Below are positions 27,387-38,600 of a stretch of DNA of 64,000 nucleotides, one piece after another; positions within the stretch are counted from its first letter, which is position 1; each line of letters starts with the position of its first letter. The notes under the pieces were generated by a model, which had not been told where the DNA came from, did no database searches, and saw nothing but the letters and a program-made list of their open reading frames with translations. This stretch comes from Mesaphorura yosii. Taxonomy: Eukaryota > Arthropoda > Collembola > Poduromorpha > Tullbergiidae. The translations under genes and the position numbers were made by a program. Location: assembly GCA_009869945.1 (NCBI GenBank), contig WIXG01000336.1, positions 1 through 64,000 of the forward strand, read 5' to 3'.

Positions 27387-28916
27387 TTACCATAAAACCA
27401 GTTCAGCCCGACGCACGATGACCGGTGTCCTTCTGAGCACTTCATGGTACTCGGTCCTGAAGAAGTCGCTGGGTCTGAACTCATCCACATCGTACAGAAA
27501 TTGAGGCCGAGGTGCATGACGACCGTTCTTCGGTAATAAGACTGTAATGACGTCTTCATAGGAGTCGATTTCCGCCGGTGTTCCATCATTGATGTAGGTG
27601 TAGCAAAGCTGACTCATGGCCAGCACCTCCAGCGTCTGTCGCATGATTTCCCTGCCACCGTCGATAATCTGGTTCAGATAGCATTCAGCGGAGCGAATCT
27701 CTCGGACAAGGGCCTTATCGTCGGGAATTATGAGATCAATGTACTGAATGGTGCATCTGAGCAGGATTGTGGCCATTCGGCTCATGTGTCGTAAAAGTGA
27801 TGAGTCTCCATTCTTCAAAAACTCGAGGACAGGACGAAGCAACTTTTCGCGTAAGTTCTTTAGTGAAGAAGCCACATCAACCAGGATGTGATTCACCATA
27901 TTCAGCGTTGGCTGAGGCGCAATTGTGCTTAGTGGAATCCACTGTCTTCCTCCATGGTGAGGCTTACCAGGAGGCGCGGAGAACAAGAAGACCTCGAGGC
28001 GCTTGAGAATGTCGTCTTTAGATGCGATAGAAACAAATCTCCTCGTTTTCAGATTGGTCATGGCAAAGTCGGCTAGGTTAAATGTTCTTGTCTTGTCAAC
28101 CTTGTTCGGCGCCCGAGCTTCTTTGCTCACGGAATAGAATCGGGCTCCCAATTCTAAATTTTCTTTCTCAACCTGAAAATTCCGATTGTAATCTCCTTCG
28201 TAATGAAAGCCAGGTTTAGTCTTCTTGTTATGGATTGCGTGCGGATGAATTTGTTGCAGCAGCATCGTGTGACGCATTTTTCTGCATAAATCCAGTCCAA
28301 TTTCTGTTACTCTCGATAGCGGAGCTGTAAAATTACGCAGGAATTCTTCTGTCGACATTGCTTCACGAATGACGGTCGCAAAGAGGCGAATCGTTGCGCC
28401 GAGTTCGTGTTCCCTGATCTTGCCCATGGATGGCGGCTGAATCAAATGCTGTAGAATGAAAGTGCTCATCCATATTTGCCCAGACAAGTGATTAAATGAA
28501 CCGTCCAGTTTCTCAGATGCCTTTGGAAACTGCAGCTGTTCGTAGACAGACTGATACAAGATCATCGCCTTCGACCAGTACTTTACAACACGTTGCATTG
28601 ACCGAAAAAATTTCCTTCGGCATTTCTTATACAGGATTGAGTCGAGCAAATGTTGCCAGCGACCACGCTTAACGACGGGGTAATGCGCGAATAGGTTGTC
28701 AGCGTTCTTCCGGAAATTGAAGCGGGAGTTATAGAAATGATGCGTTCTGATAGTGTTCGAGAGGCACTTGTTGACATATTCAGGTTCACTTTGGTCATCG
28801 CCATTTTCTGTTTCAGATTCAGACGACGGTGGTGTTGGAGTGGGATTGTACAGACGTAGACCGTAGAATCTCAAACAAATGTCACCATTGGCAGTGATCA
28901 AATCGGGTTGCCCCAT
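27387..28916 (-). CDS. Unrecognised intronless 509-residue protein
   Basis: A single uninterrupted frame of 1530 bp starting at ATG 28916 on the minus strand. I do not recognise the family. What is seen: no signal peptide and no membrane segment; an acidic Ser/Glu stretch at about residues 32-46 (PPSSESETENGDDQSEPE); a basic segment (KKCRRKFFRSMQR) at about 98-110; and a mostly helical-looking remainder with regularly spaced Leu and Ile and few Cys. Composition and codon use look like a real protein, and the length without a stop far exceeds chance. The last codon before the stop overlaps a good splice donor (ATGGTAAGC), so the frame could continue into a 3' exon that I could not find. It is intronless, whereas the other genes here of similar CDS length have many exons; retrocopy or recent gain is possible. 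No function is proposed. Confidence 0.72.
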   Translation of the reverse strand: MGQPDLITANGDICLRFYGLRLYNPTPTPPSSESETENGDDQSEPEYVNKCLSNTIRTHHFYNSRFNFRKNADNLFAHYPVVKRGRWQHLLDSILYKKCRRKFFRSMQRVVKYWSKAMILYQSVYEQLQFPKASEKLDGSFNHLSGQIWMSTFILQHLIQPPSMGKIREHELGATIRLFATVIREAMSTEEFLRNFTAPLSRVTEIGLDLCRKMRHTMLLQQIHPHAIHNKKTKPGFHYEGDYNRNFQVEKENLELGARFYSVSKEARAPNKVDKTRTFNLADFAMTNLKTRRFVSIASKDDILKRLEVFLFSAPPGKPHHGGRQWIPLSTIAPQPTLNMVNHILVDVASSLKNLREKLLRPVLEFLKNGDSSLLRHMSRMATILLRCTIQYIDLIIPDDKALVREIRSAECYLNQIIDGGREIMRQTLEVLAMSQLCYTYINDGTPAEIDSYEDVITVLLPKNGRHAPRPQFLYDVDEFRPSDFFRTEYHEVLRRTPVIVRRAELVLW

Positions 28917-29465
28917 TGCGCACTCTCAAGTTGGTTCGAAGAGCGCTTTGATCCTTTGTGTGAGACAACAATGACCAATCGCGTGAATCCAGCACAGTGG
29001 CAGCGCGTGGGTAGAAACACTTGATATGATATGCTGATGGACTTATCTTATTACTTGAGCTAATCTGTAGCGCGCAATCTCACCAACCATGCTTACCGGC
29101 GTAAGTTATTCACTTCACAAGTCAACATAGGAACTAGGAAGTATGAGCTCTACTTGATTAATTCAAAATGTGGAATGCATAATTAACCGAAACTTCTCAA
29201 GCGAAGCGTGTTCAGAAATTAACCACCAATTCACTGAACCAGACTGGATCCAGGTCCACAAGAATGTACCAGAGGAAGGTATTTCTTGGAAAATTTGGAC
29301 ATAACATGAATCACAACGAAGTTCGTAACAGGTTATGCAATGGAATATCCTGAATCTGAACAATGAATGAATTGAAGTGATTGCTACTGAAAACATTGGC
29401 CGGATTCACATTAAACAGTGTGTTGATGAATTAATTGGGCCCAAGATTACGTCACTTCATCTTGG
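28917..29465. other. Intergenic region between divergent genes
   Basis: Lies between the orphan gene (minus) and the small secreted protein gene (plus), so it should carry both promoters. No coding exon seen. Confidence 0.4.
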
Positions 29466-29472
29466 TATAAAA
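29466..29472 (+). promoter_or_regulatory. TATA box of the small secreted protein gene
   Basis: TATAAAA about 108 bp upstream of the ATG at 29580. A transcription start about 30 bp downstream (near 29497) would leave a leader of about 80 bp. Assigned by motif and position only. Confidence 0.45.
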
Positions 29473-29579
29473 CATATGAGCACGAAACTATCCTGCATTG
29501 AATTGGGTTTGATAGCCTTAATCGAAAAGAATAGTGATCAAGTTAAACCAAGCACGAGGAAGAAGTCAAAAAAGTTAAG

Positions 29580-30149
29580 ATGAATTTCAAAGTCTTCGTT
29601 ATCTTCGCCGTACTGCTCGCTTATATCACGCTGGCTGTACGTACCACAAGTGCAAGGCTCATTTTTGGCGATTTGGCGCACTGCAAATTCTTAATTTTGC
29701 TCTTAATCATTTTGTATAGAATTCTCAACGCAGTGGAGGACGAGGAAGCAGTAGATCTCCACCTGGAAGTGAAAACAATTCCGGTGGGCAGGGAGGTGTC
29801 AGACCTCCTACTGGAAGTGGAAATAATTCTGGTAGATCTCAATCGGGTAACCAGTTACGTATGTGCTCAATCAGTTAAGAGTCAAACCTATCAAACCGAC
29901 CACCAACAATGTTCACTCTCTTGCGTATCTACAGGTCCATCGCAGATAGAGCAAAATGGAAACAGGCAACAAGGAGGACGTCCCACTGGACAGGGACAGT
30001 CTCAGCAGGGAAATGGGAGGCCTCAAGGCCAGTCTCAAGGAAGCCGACCTCAACGCCCCGGATCAGGACAGGGCCAGACTCAAGGCGATAGACCCCAACG
30101 TCCTGGTAGGCGCACAACCACCACCGAATCAGTATTGGAAGATTACTGA
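29580..30149 (+). CDS. Small secreted Gly/Gln/Arg/Pro-rich protein
   Basis: Three exons: 29580-29636, 29720-29846 and 29935-30149, 399 bp, 132 residues, in phase with GT-AG ends. Exon 1 encodes almost exactly a signal peptide (MNFKVFVIFAVLLAYITLA), and the mature protein begins at exon 2 with NSQRSGGRGSS. The mature part is low complexity: SENNSGGQGG and PPTGSGNNSGRSQS, then a long Gly/Gln/Arg/Pro tract with repeated QGQSQ and RPQRPG units, closing with a Thr-rich acidic tail ending LEDY. It has no Cys. The frame would be dismissed if only the unspliced sequence were read, since the open unspliced frame gives a different protein in its middle part. Proteins of this build are found among arthropod silk-like, cuticle and antimicrobial proteins; I cannot tell which. 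A TATA box at 29466 and AATAAA at 30195 frame the gene. Confidence 0.78.
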   Translation: MNFKVFVIFAVLLAYITLAVRTTSARLIFGDLAHCKFLILLLIILYRILNAVEDEEAVDLHLEVKTIPVGREVSDLLLEVEIILVDLNRVTSYVCAQSVKSQTYQTDHQQCSLSCVSTGPSQIEQNGNRQQGGRPTGQGQSQQGNGRPQGQSQGSRPQRPGSGQGQTQGDRPQRPGRRTTTTESVLEDY

Positions 30150-30194
30150 CTTTACAACTTTAACTTGGCAAAACAACGAAGGATAACTCCTTCA

Positions 30195-30200
30195 AATAAA
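30195..30200 (+). terminator. Polyadenylation signal AATAAA of the small secreted protein gene
   Basis: AATAAA lies 46 bp after the stop codon of the three-exon gene at 29580-30149. The position is right for a short 3' untranslated region. Confidence 0.55.
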
Positions 30201-30755
30201 TGATTGGTATAGGGAAAAATTCCTCGCCGTTGAAATTCTTGTCATACATTGATATAATAGGATACATCTTTAAAAGTTCTGTATACTGGATAAATTGAAG
30301 CTGTGTTGACTCAGAGATGAGAAATGGGTTTCAGACCTTGTTTAGCTTCGGCATTCCACGTGTATCTGGGTCAGTTTCATTATATGTTTTATTAAAATAA
30401 CCTTCAAACGGTCTGATAATTGTTAACAAATACAAATTATGAATCATAATCATAACTTTACAATAGCGAATGCAGACATCGGTCTCGTAAATCTGGGCAC
30501 TTTTGAGCTGGGGTAGACAGCGGGCATTTGAATTCAAGCTTGAGCAAGTGATATTGGACCGGTCAACAATCCTACAGTTAACAACTTTTAAAAAATCTGA
30601 TATAAGAATAACCAAACATAACATTTGTCATAAATAGAACTTAAAATACAAAGCAAATTTCAATCTTTACTCCAACCATTGGCGGGGTGTGATCATGTCG
30701 TAGAAGAATAAATACCCTTTTGTAATAATCGGCTAAAATATTCAAAACAGAATGG

Positions 30756-33700
30756 CTACCACATTTTCCTCAGAATGACCATCGGGAAAGACTGCCCATG
30801 ATAAGAGCACTGAGACATCCCCGATAGACGTGAGGCATTTATGTGCCCGATTGGGTCTTCCGCATGCATGTTACTGCTGCATTGATTGGCCTGGCCATTC
30901 TTGTATAAAACAGTTTGATATCTGGCGTATGCTAAAAATGCTGCAATTATGATCGCTACTAAGGTACTGAATCCAAGTCCGAAGAACACCACTCCAAATC
31001 CAACTTTTGGAAGGCAGATTCCGTAAATTGCTTCTGCAGGTCGAGACATTTTGCCACGAAGCACAGGAGACGACTCTGAGAATTGGTCCGATGAAGTTGT
31101 GTTCAGGACGAAGTTCAGGTCCGCCTCCGAAATGACTCTGAAGGCACCCTGTACACCAATCACGTCGGATGACGAGTCAACTGATCTTCGAACACGAAGA
31201 TTTCTTGGTCCTTTCGGGAAGTTGGACACAGATATCGTCTCTTGCGAGTTGGTCTCTTCATCATTTGCGCCTTGTCTATCTTCTACATGAAACACAGGAT
31301 TTTTAAGAAAATGCCTTTGCTTAAGCCAAAGCAAAATTTTGCATACCCTTAATTGGCTGATTGTTGGTCTCAGCCGTCATCAATGCCTCTCTTTGCTCCT
31401 TCTTTCCACCTTCGTGTCTTTCAACGATTTCAACGCTTTCTGGGCGGGGGCTCGAGCTGCTGACTCCGTTCTCATATTGACCGTTGTTTCTTGGATTTAC
31501 TTGTTCTTGCCTCACTTCAGAAGAATGTGTTGGAATCGAGGGTACGATTTCGAAACTGGCTCCACCGAAAGGAGGACGTCTGGGATTATGTTGTGGATGG
31601 CCTGGTGGTGGTTGTGGGAAACGTTGCTGGTTTACGCCCTGATTCTGTGGGAATGGTCGTGGTGGGAATTGCTGCTGCTGGCTATGCCCTTGTGGTGGTG
31701 GAGGTGGGTGAAGCCTTTGTCCTGGATGTGGTCTAGCGAATCCCTGCTGAGGTGGTCGTTGCTGAGTTCTTTGTTGCTGCATCAATTGAGGAGGAATTGG
31801 AATTTGTTGCTGCTGTGGCCTGTTTTGGAATGGTCGCTGCGGGAAGTGTGGGTTTTGATGCAATGGGAATCCTTGTCCTTGATATTGGAGTGGAATTTGT
31901 GGTGGCGGCGGTGGAGTCATTCCAATGGAAGGTTCCGAGTACTGTTGTTGCTGTGCATGGCCTTGTTGTCCAACTTCTTGTGAGTTCAATGGGTGCTTTT
32001 GGTGAAGAAGCTGCATGTCTTCTTGAGACTGCGGCTTTGGTTTCTCTTCATAAGTCAAATCGTTGATGTTGCTGGCAGCTGTTGCAAGTTTCTCAACGTT
32101 CTTGTCTTCATGTGCCATCGGTTCCAGGAGCGTGTGCTGACCTTCCAAGCGGTTGGTGTTGGTAGCTGCTCCATACTTGGAGGCGCAATGGTCTGGGCAC
32201 CCGTGTCTGCAGATCTCAACGGTGCAGCGGAGGTGCACGTTAAGCATGTCAGGGAATTTGAATGCACTGATGTACGCGTATGTGAGCACAGTTGCTCTGC
32301 CATCATCAAGCTTAATCTGTAAGTCAAAAATTGCATTGAGGGTTATGATTGCACAATCCTCGTGCGAAGTTATTGAAGCTTGAAGCACGAGCTTTTAGTG
32401 ATCCATAATTAAAGGAGTAAAGAGGTTTTGAGATAAATTGTGGTAAGCCGACTGCTTTAAAAAATTAAAGGTTGTGGAGATTCGCTTGTCGATAAGCACA
32501 TGCAATTACCTTGGAGAATCTTCCAAGCAATTTGGGTCTCACGATGCATCCTTCTGGGTCACTCAATTGAAGAGAATGACCTCCATGTCCGTCGGATGCT
32601 TCACAGGCTTTGACTCTCATGTCAAATTCGCCTACGGAAGAAGAATGCATGAAATTAATCTTGGGTTCTCTCCATTTTTCGTTAGCGTGCATTCTTGCAC
32701 TACAAAAAGCAGTGAATAATGCTCCGGCATTTCATTCAGAAATGAGAAGTTAAACGTCAACGGCAATGGCAAATGTAAAACGCAGAAGCCGACTTGGCGA
32801 CTGCATCCAAAATTCTGCTGATTTACGAGCGACTATTGTTTGCACAACGCAGTAGATTATTACCTGTAGGATCCTTAACTGCTACGACCATTGTGAGCGG
32901 AGAACCTGAGGAGTAAAAGTAGAACAGTCTTTAATAAATCATAATTCATAGCATTATTATTTTTACAACTTGGATATTTCATTTCGGCAGCAGCACACTG
33001 TCATCTTCACTCGCTCATTATCGCTTCGCCATCGCTTGGCACTGGCAAAAGAGGAGCTCAGCAGCTCAAGTTTAGTTCAGGAAGGAGGAGATAATGTGGC
33101 GCTTGGACAACCGGTATTTAAAATTATATTTTCACTTGTTAGCGCCTTTGCGTTCTGAATACTCATTTAATGTGCGGCCGAAATCCTGCCGCTGCTTCGG
33201 CTAAAATGTGAAATTCATGAAAGGCCCTGTTATCTGTTATGACCACCGTGGAAGCAGAACTGAACTGACCTAAAGGCACAATTCCGTTCAACGGCGGTGC
33301 CCACGGCCCCTTTCCTTCTTGAATCTCCATCCAGCAGTCGACGTTGTCACCGTGAAAGTTGAGCTCGACAATGTCCAAGTCGCTGATGACCATCGGCGAT
33401 GTTTTGGTTGCCGTCTTCTCGTAATCGTTGAACCATTCGCAGCGGAGCCGCTTGGCTTCGTCCCAAGCTTCGATTAATTCCTCGTCGTACTGCACGACGA
33501 CAGTGTTTTCGTAGAATTTTCCATGATTATCAGGCTTCGTCCCACATTTGTCGTAGTAGATGTTGAAGACAAAGTTGTTCCGGCCGGTTCTGAAATTAGA
33601 AAAAAAGTTGGAGTTTGGACATTTCACGAGCAGGGTTTGAATGTACATCTTGCTTCAATTTTATCATTAAGCATAAAATAAATTAAACTTCTGCCGGCAT

Positions 33701-35621
33701 TATGCGCATGATGGAAATTCTGTCAGCCAGAACCACAATACGAATCACTCGATTCTCATTCACATATGATCTCTGCATTGTATCGGTCTCTAATTAAGTC
33801 ATGAAAATGGAACACATCGTGCTTGCATTGAATAGTCATTATGTTAATTTAACTCGCAAACAATGCGATGCGCCTGCCTGAGTCTGTGAACTGTGAACTC
33901 ATGCCTTGGCTTCCAAGAACCAAAGAGCGAAGTGATGAGTGAGCAAAAGATTTAGATTTTACGACTACATTGTTAATGACAATGCAAACAAGGACACACA
34001 AGAGAAGCAGCAGCAAATGTCATTATTGAATGAAGACGTACCAATGCCTTCACTTCACTCTGTCATCAGTCCCATCTTCCATTCTCACTCACGACATTAT
34101 AATCCTAATTTGAAAAGTATGTGCACGTATGCTGCTGCGTACGGTTAAGCAGTTGGACTTCCGTATTGTTTGAGATTCGAGAATAAGATGCGAGCATGGC
34201 ATGAATGAATGAGACAACGCAGCTACAAGACTGACAATGAATAGACCACAAACGCTCATCACGTTCGCGTACGGAAAGCATGTGTTGGCACTTTCCGTCA
34301 GGAACTGGGTCAAGTCAGCTCGAGGAATGCTCAAATGGCGAGACAATGGACTTGAGGAAGGTATGGATAAGTTCAAATTACACACCGGTACGAGGATTCT
34401 GCTCATACTCAAAGATAATAACAGTAATTTATGGTTTGTCAGTGCTATTTGGGTTGAAAGAAGGAGTTGAGCGACAATGCATGCATACTTGTCTTAATAT
34501 TTGTCACTTCACTCACTTCCTTTCTTTTCTTGCGTTGTCAAAATATGCAGTATGCAGATTCAGAGCAAAAAGAAAGGCAAGAAAGTAGAAATCGAGAATG
34601 AACAGCGATAAATATCAATTGCTCAAATCCAATTAACCACTGGGAATCACGTCCGAAACTTCTACAACTTCTGTAAAATTGAACTTCATGTTACTCATAT
34701 TATGGGTGGAAGATAATACGACGCTCGGTACTCGGTCGGTCCTCGGAATTTGTTTACGCAAGTTTCTAGATTCTTGCAATTACGACTGAATTTTCTAACT
34801 ATTTGTGGAGCAGAGCAGAGAATATAGCAGCAATAAGATCGTAATTTACCTTGGCGGGACGTAAACGCATCCTTCATGGCCATACATACCCTTCGACGCG
34901 ACCTGAAATTCGAAATTCGAAATTTGACTAAAGTAAGGGGTTATTTCTACATTCTACGGAAAGTTTGGGTCCGAGTTCGAATATTAAGAAGAATGACTAA
35001 GCTCCGTCCCTTACCAGTCCGTGAAAGGGAGAATCAAAATTCAGGTGCACTTCCATATGCTGGGCTCCACACATGACTTCTAACTGTGCAATTTTTGGCA
35101 TCCCATGTGGTCTATCCCAATTGTTCCCGACTGGCGGCTCTCCATTTATGCGCTTGTCAAGAAAAATATACATAAGCAATCCATTTATAACAGACCAATT
35201 CAATCGAATCAGATTTCAGATAATCAACTAAACTCACAGGAATTACGATGAGGAAGGCGACAAGTAGAAAGCTCCATTTTACTCTCTTCATGAGTGTGAG
35301 TGTGGCATTTGAGGGATTGCGTTCATTCGTCATTCTCCGTCGTTTCCTGGCATTGGCGCTGGAAGGTGTCAGCAGAGGGTCAGTGCAGCTGCGGCCGCCC
35401 ATATTCAAGTTGTGCTGGCCGTCATGCGAATCACGATTCGTGTAATTTAACATGGCAGTTACAGTCGTTGGGGTACAAGTGCCAAAGTCTTCTGGGCTCA
35501 TACCCACGAGGAATGAAGCACCCTCGTCTTCTGACTCTGAAGATGATGTGGAGCTTTCTTTGTGGTTGTGCATGTAAATGTTGCTGAGTATTTTTTGTAG
35601 GTTACCCCTCGGTCCATACAT
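30756..35621 (-). CDS. ZP-domain (cuticlin-like) apical matrix protein 1
   Basis: Eight coding exons on the minus strand: 35621-35238, 35152-35015, 34902-34850, 33589-33270, 32905-32864, 32631-32510, 32316-31347 and 31282-30756. They total 2556 bp, 851 residues, all in phase. Order of parts: about 110 disordered residues rich in Ser/Glu; a hydrophobic segment (WSFLLVAFLIVIP); a ZP domain from LEVMCGAQHMEVHLNF to TVEICRHGCPDHC; a long Pro/Gln-rich tract with PPPPPQ runs and repeated RPFQ- and PPQ-like units; a furin-like site RVRRS; a segment ISEADLNFV; a transmembrane helix (GFGVVFFGLGFSTLVAIIIA); and a cytoplasmic tail. ZP proteins polymerise in the apical extracellular matrix after furin cleavage and shape cuticle. 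Start choice: ATG 35621 has an in-frame stop upstream and purine at -3, but an in-frame Met at 35291 sits directly before the hydrophobic segment and would make a normal signal peptide. Which start is used is open. The 5' untranslated exon begins at 35680 after TTCTTTTCAG. Confidence 0.9.
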
Positions 35622-35682
35622 AATCAGCGGAGACTCACGGCTTAATTAAAACCCAACCTCACACGGTGCAATTGTGTCGGCT

Positions 35683-38600
35683 GAAAAGAATCAAAACAGA
35701 AAAAGATTATAAATCATATTGTGTGCATATTAAACATTTTAATTCGCAATTTGATTTGCTCGCCGCCGGCGCAGCTGCACATTCATAAAAGAAACTCATT
35801 GAATACGCTTTCATTGGTACATTGCAGAGAATAACAGTAAAATTGGCTCCGCTCGGCTCGAATCTCAAATCGTGCATCTTGTTTCGTGCATCGTGAATTT
35901 ATAGATTACAATTTACAACTTTTACCAACCCGACTTCATTTATTGACAGTTTTCATGAATTCTTTCGGGCCAATGCAGCAGTGCAAATGTTAATTAAAAC
36001 CTTTTTATCGTTTATTATTAATAATAATAATTTGTTTATTTATTTTCGGCTCCTACGTACTAAGACATAAGCCGATTTTATCGTTTATTAGAGCATCTCC
36101 GCTGCTGACTGTTCAAATCAAACATTGGCGCTGGCGCTCCAAATGAGCTATGCATCAGCGCCGAGATATGAATAATTGGTGCTTGTCATGTCCTGAAGCT
36201 AAAAATAACTACAATGAACCCGCAGCCATCTTCTGACTGACAATGTGCCGATGATGGATTTGGTCGGCTGCGTTAAAAATAATACATTTGTTGGGTATTC
36301 TTCAATTTGTATACACACTAATTAATGCGTATATTTAATTACAAGTACAAGTACGATCATCCGGCAGTGGTTGTGGCTGCGACTGACTTGAAGTGGGTAA
36401 TGGGAATTAAGAATCTGTGCGCGTCGCGCCTGTCATGTCACCGATCGTCTTCGTCGTCGTCTCCATTTTACCGTTGTGCAGTTAATTCATTCTATTTTTA
36501 TACAGACAGGCAGTAAATATAATTATGGTATTATTTAGTTGGAGTGAAGAGCGAAGTACGACTACAACTACGACGAGACTCATCTGTCAAGCGGGGATGA
36601 CGATGACGATGACAAGAAGCTGCTACGAGACGGCGTTTTCGTTTATCATTCAAATGTAGCACAGTCACAAATGCTCCGCTGTGGCGTGCCGTGCGTTTGG
36701 CGTTTAGTACGCTTGGCTCCCCAATCGAGTGTGTATTGAAAGCAAATTGTCCGGCTATTATTCAATTTCACGAGTGGGTACTTGCACAAGAGCTAAGTCG
36801 AGAAGTTTTTTCTTAAGATTGCGAGCACGTAGCAAGTGTAAAGAGATCCGTGACTGTGACTGTGGCTCAGATGCAGAATGTAAGCGTGTCAGTCAGTCCG
36901 GCAATTGGATATTGATATTACTTACTAATTGCTTTGAGGAAACGGCTCTTCCCTTTTGAATTGAATGAATGACACGTACAATGTACAAGCACATTTAGCG
37001 CAGGTGCCAAAGGCGGACTTTGGTATGCATTACAAATTGCTAAGTTGCTATTTGCATTTAAATTGAGATCATAAACTAGACAATTGACATTCACATTCTT
37101 TTCTTCTACGCGGCGCGCCGTGGCAGCGGTCAGCATACGTGCTAAATATGCAGCAGGATAAATACAAAGTAAGGCATTCGAAGCCTACACTTGACCTACC
37201 AATTTCAATTTGGACGTATCATCGCAGCGCATGCGGTGTGTGTGCGTGTCTGACTTCATGTCATGGTCATGATACACTGAACACTGCTGCACCTTGCCAT
37301 AATTGTCGAGATGAAAAGGGTGAGTTGCAATAAATTAATATTCTGAGCCCACGCCCACAAACAAATACAGAACGAAAATCTCGTTCAACTCACTCAGTTT
37401 TAATTATTCCGTCAGTCGGTCATACCACGAAGGGAACAGAAGAGATGCGGGATGAAGGAATGTAGCCGAAAATGTCGACTGAAATGACGAGGCGCGCGAG
37501 AACTGATTCGGAAAATAAATTTAGGACACTTCTCCACGCCGTCGTCTGCGTCAGACTCCTGCCTACCTGTACCCTTTCGACGAAATAGGTTAAATACAAC
37601 AACAAAGAAAGCTACGACTACAGCTACAGACTACGGCTACGGTAGTTGCTGCATTCCATTATTGGTGACAAAACAGGCTCCGAACAAGCTTATTACATAT
37701 TTATGCATTGATACAACCGTAGACACGACCGTGGAAGGCGTACACCGAATTGAATCCTCATTTCATCTGATAACACGTCAGCGTATAACATGGAAGCATG
37801 CGGTATGCGGTGTGTGCACAACGGGACTTTTTATTTTCGTCTTTTGTTAAATGCAGGTTTGTAATAAATAATAATAATCCTGTACAGGGTAATAATGTGG
37901 TAGCGTTACAAGGAAAGGATTTGTAATCCCTCCTGAATAGTTTTAATGTGCACATTAAGTTTAAGTTTCAAGATTCAAGACGGTCGCGACGTGATGGTTT
38001 TGTTCGGGACGCGCGGGCTAAACAAAGATTGTGCTTATAAATAAAGCTAAAGCGTGAAATAGTTTAGTAATTCGCAGTAGCAGCAGCGAAGGATGAAACT
38101 ATTTACTATCTTCGCAAATACGATTTTTTGGTACCTAATTTGACCGTAGCTACTAATTCAAAATACGGGACTATATTGGATTTCAATTTACTCACAAAGG
38201 TGCTGCACAGAACTTTAAAGTTCGAAACAGGATTAATTAGTCACGTAAATAAACAGAAAGTATCCGAAAATGCGAAGATCTCACCCTCGCCCTCAATACT
38301 CGCTCGCTTGTGTACCTGAATTACGGTACTACATCTTTTACGCTAAGTCGACAATGCAGTGTCAAGCGCAGCAATTCGGAAGCCCATGTAGCAGAAACTA
38401 GATTAGATGGGTCAGTTCTCTTTCTCATCAGCGCATCAATCTGGATTACATAATTTGCAAACTATAAACACTCGATGCATTACACTAGTTACAACTACAA
38501 CATAAAATATGTTTATGCATTGTCGTACTAATGAATAATGATGCTTTTCATGCTTCGTTGCCCATTTCATAACACACATTAAAATCTTACAAAGAGCGCT

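Noticed and set aside
29377-29583. 68-codon frame ending on the ATG of the small secreted gene
   Set aside because: It spans the TATA box and would be mostly untranscribed if that promoter is used; no domain.
31339-32383. Plus-strand frames of up to 214 codons opposite ZP gene 1
   Set aside because: Trp/Leu/Val-rich shadows of the Pro/Gln-rich tract on the other strand.
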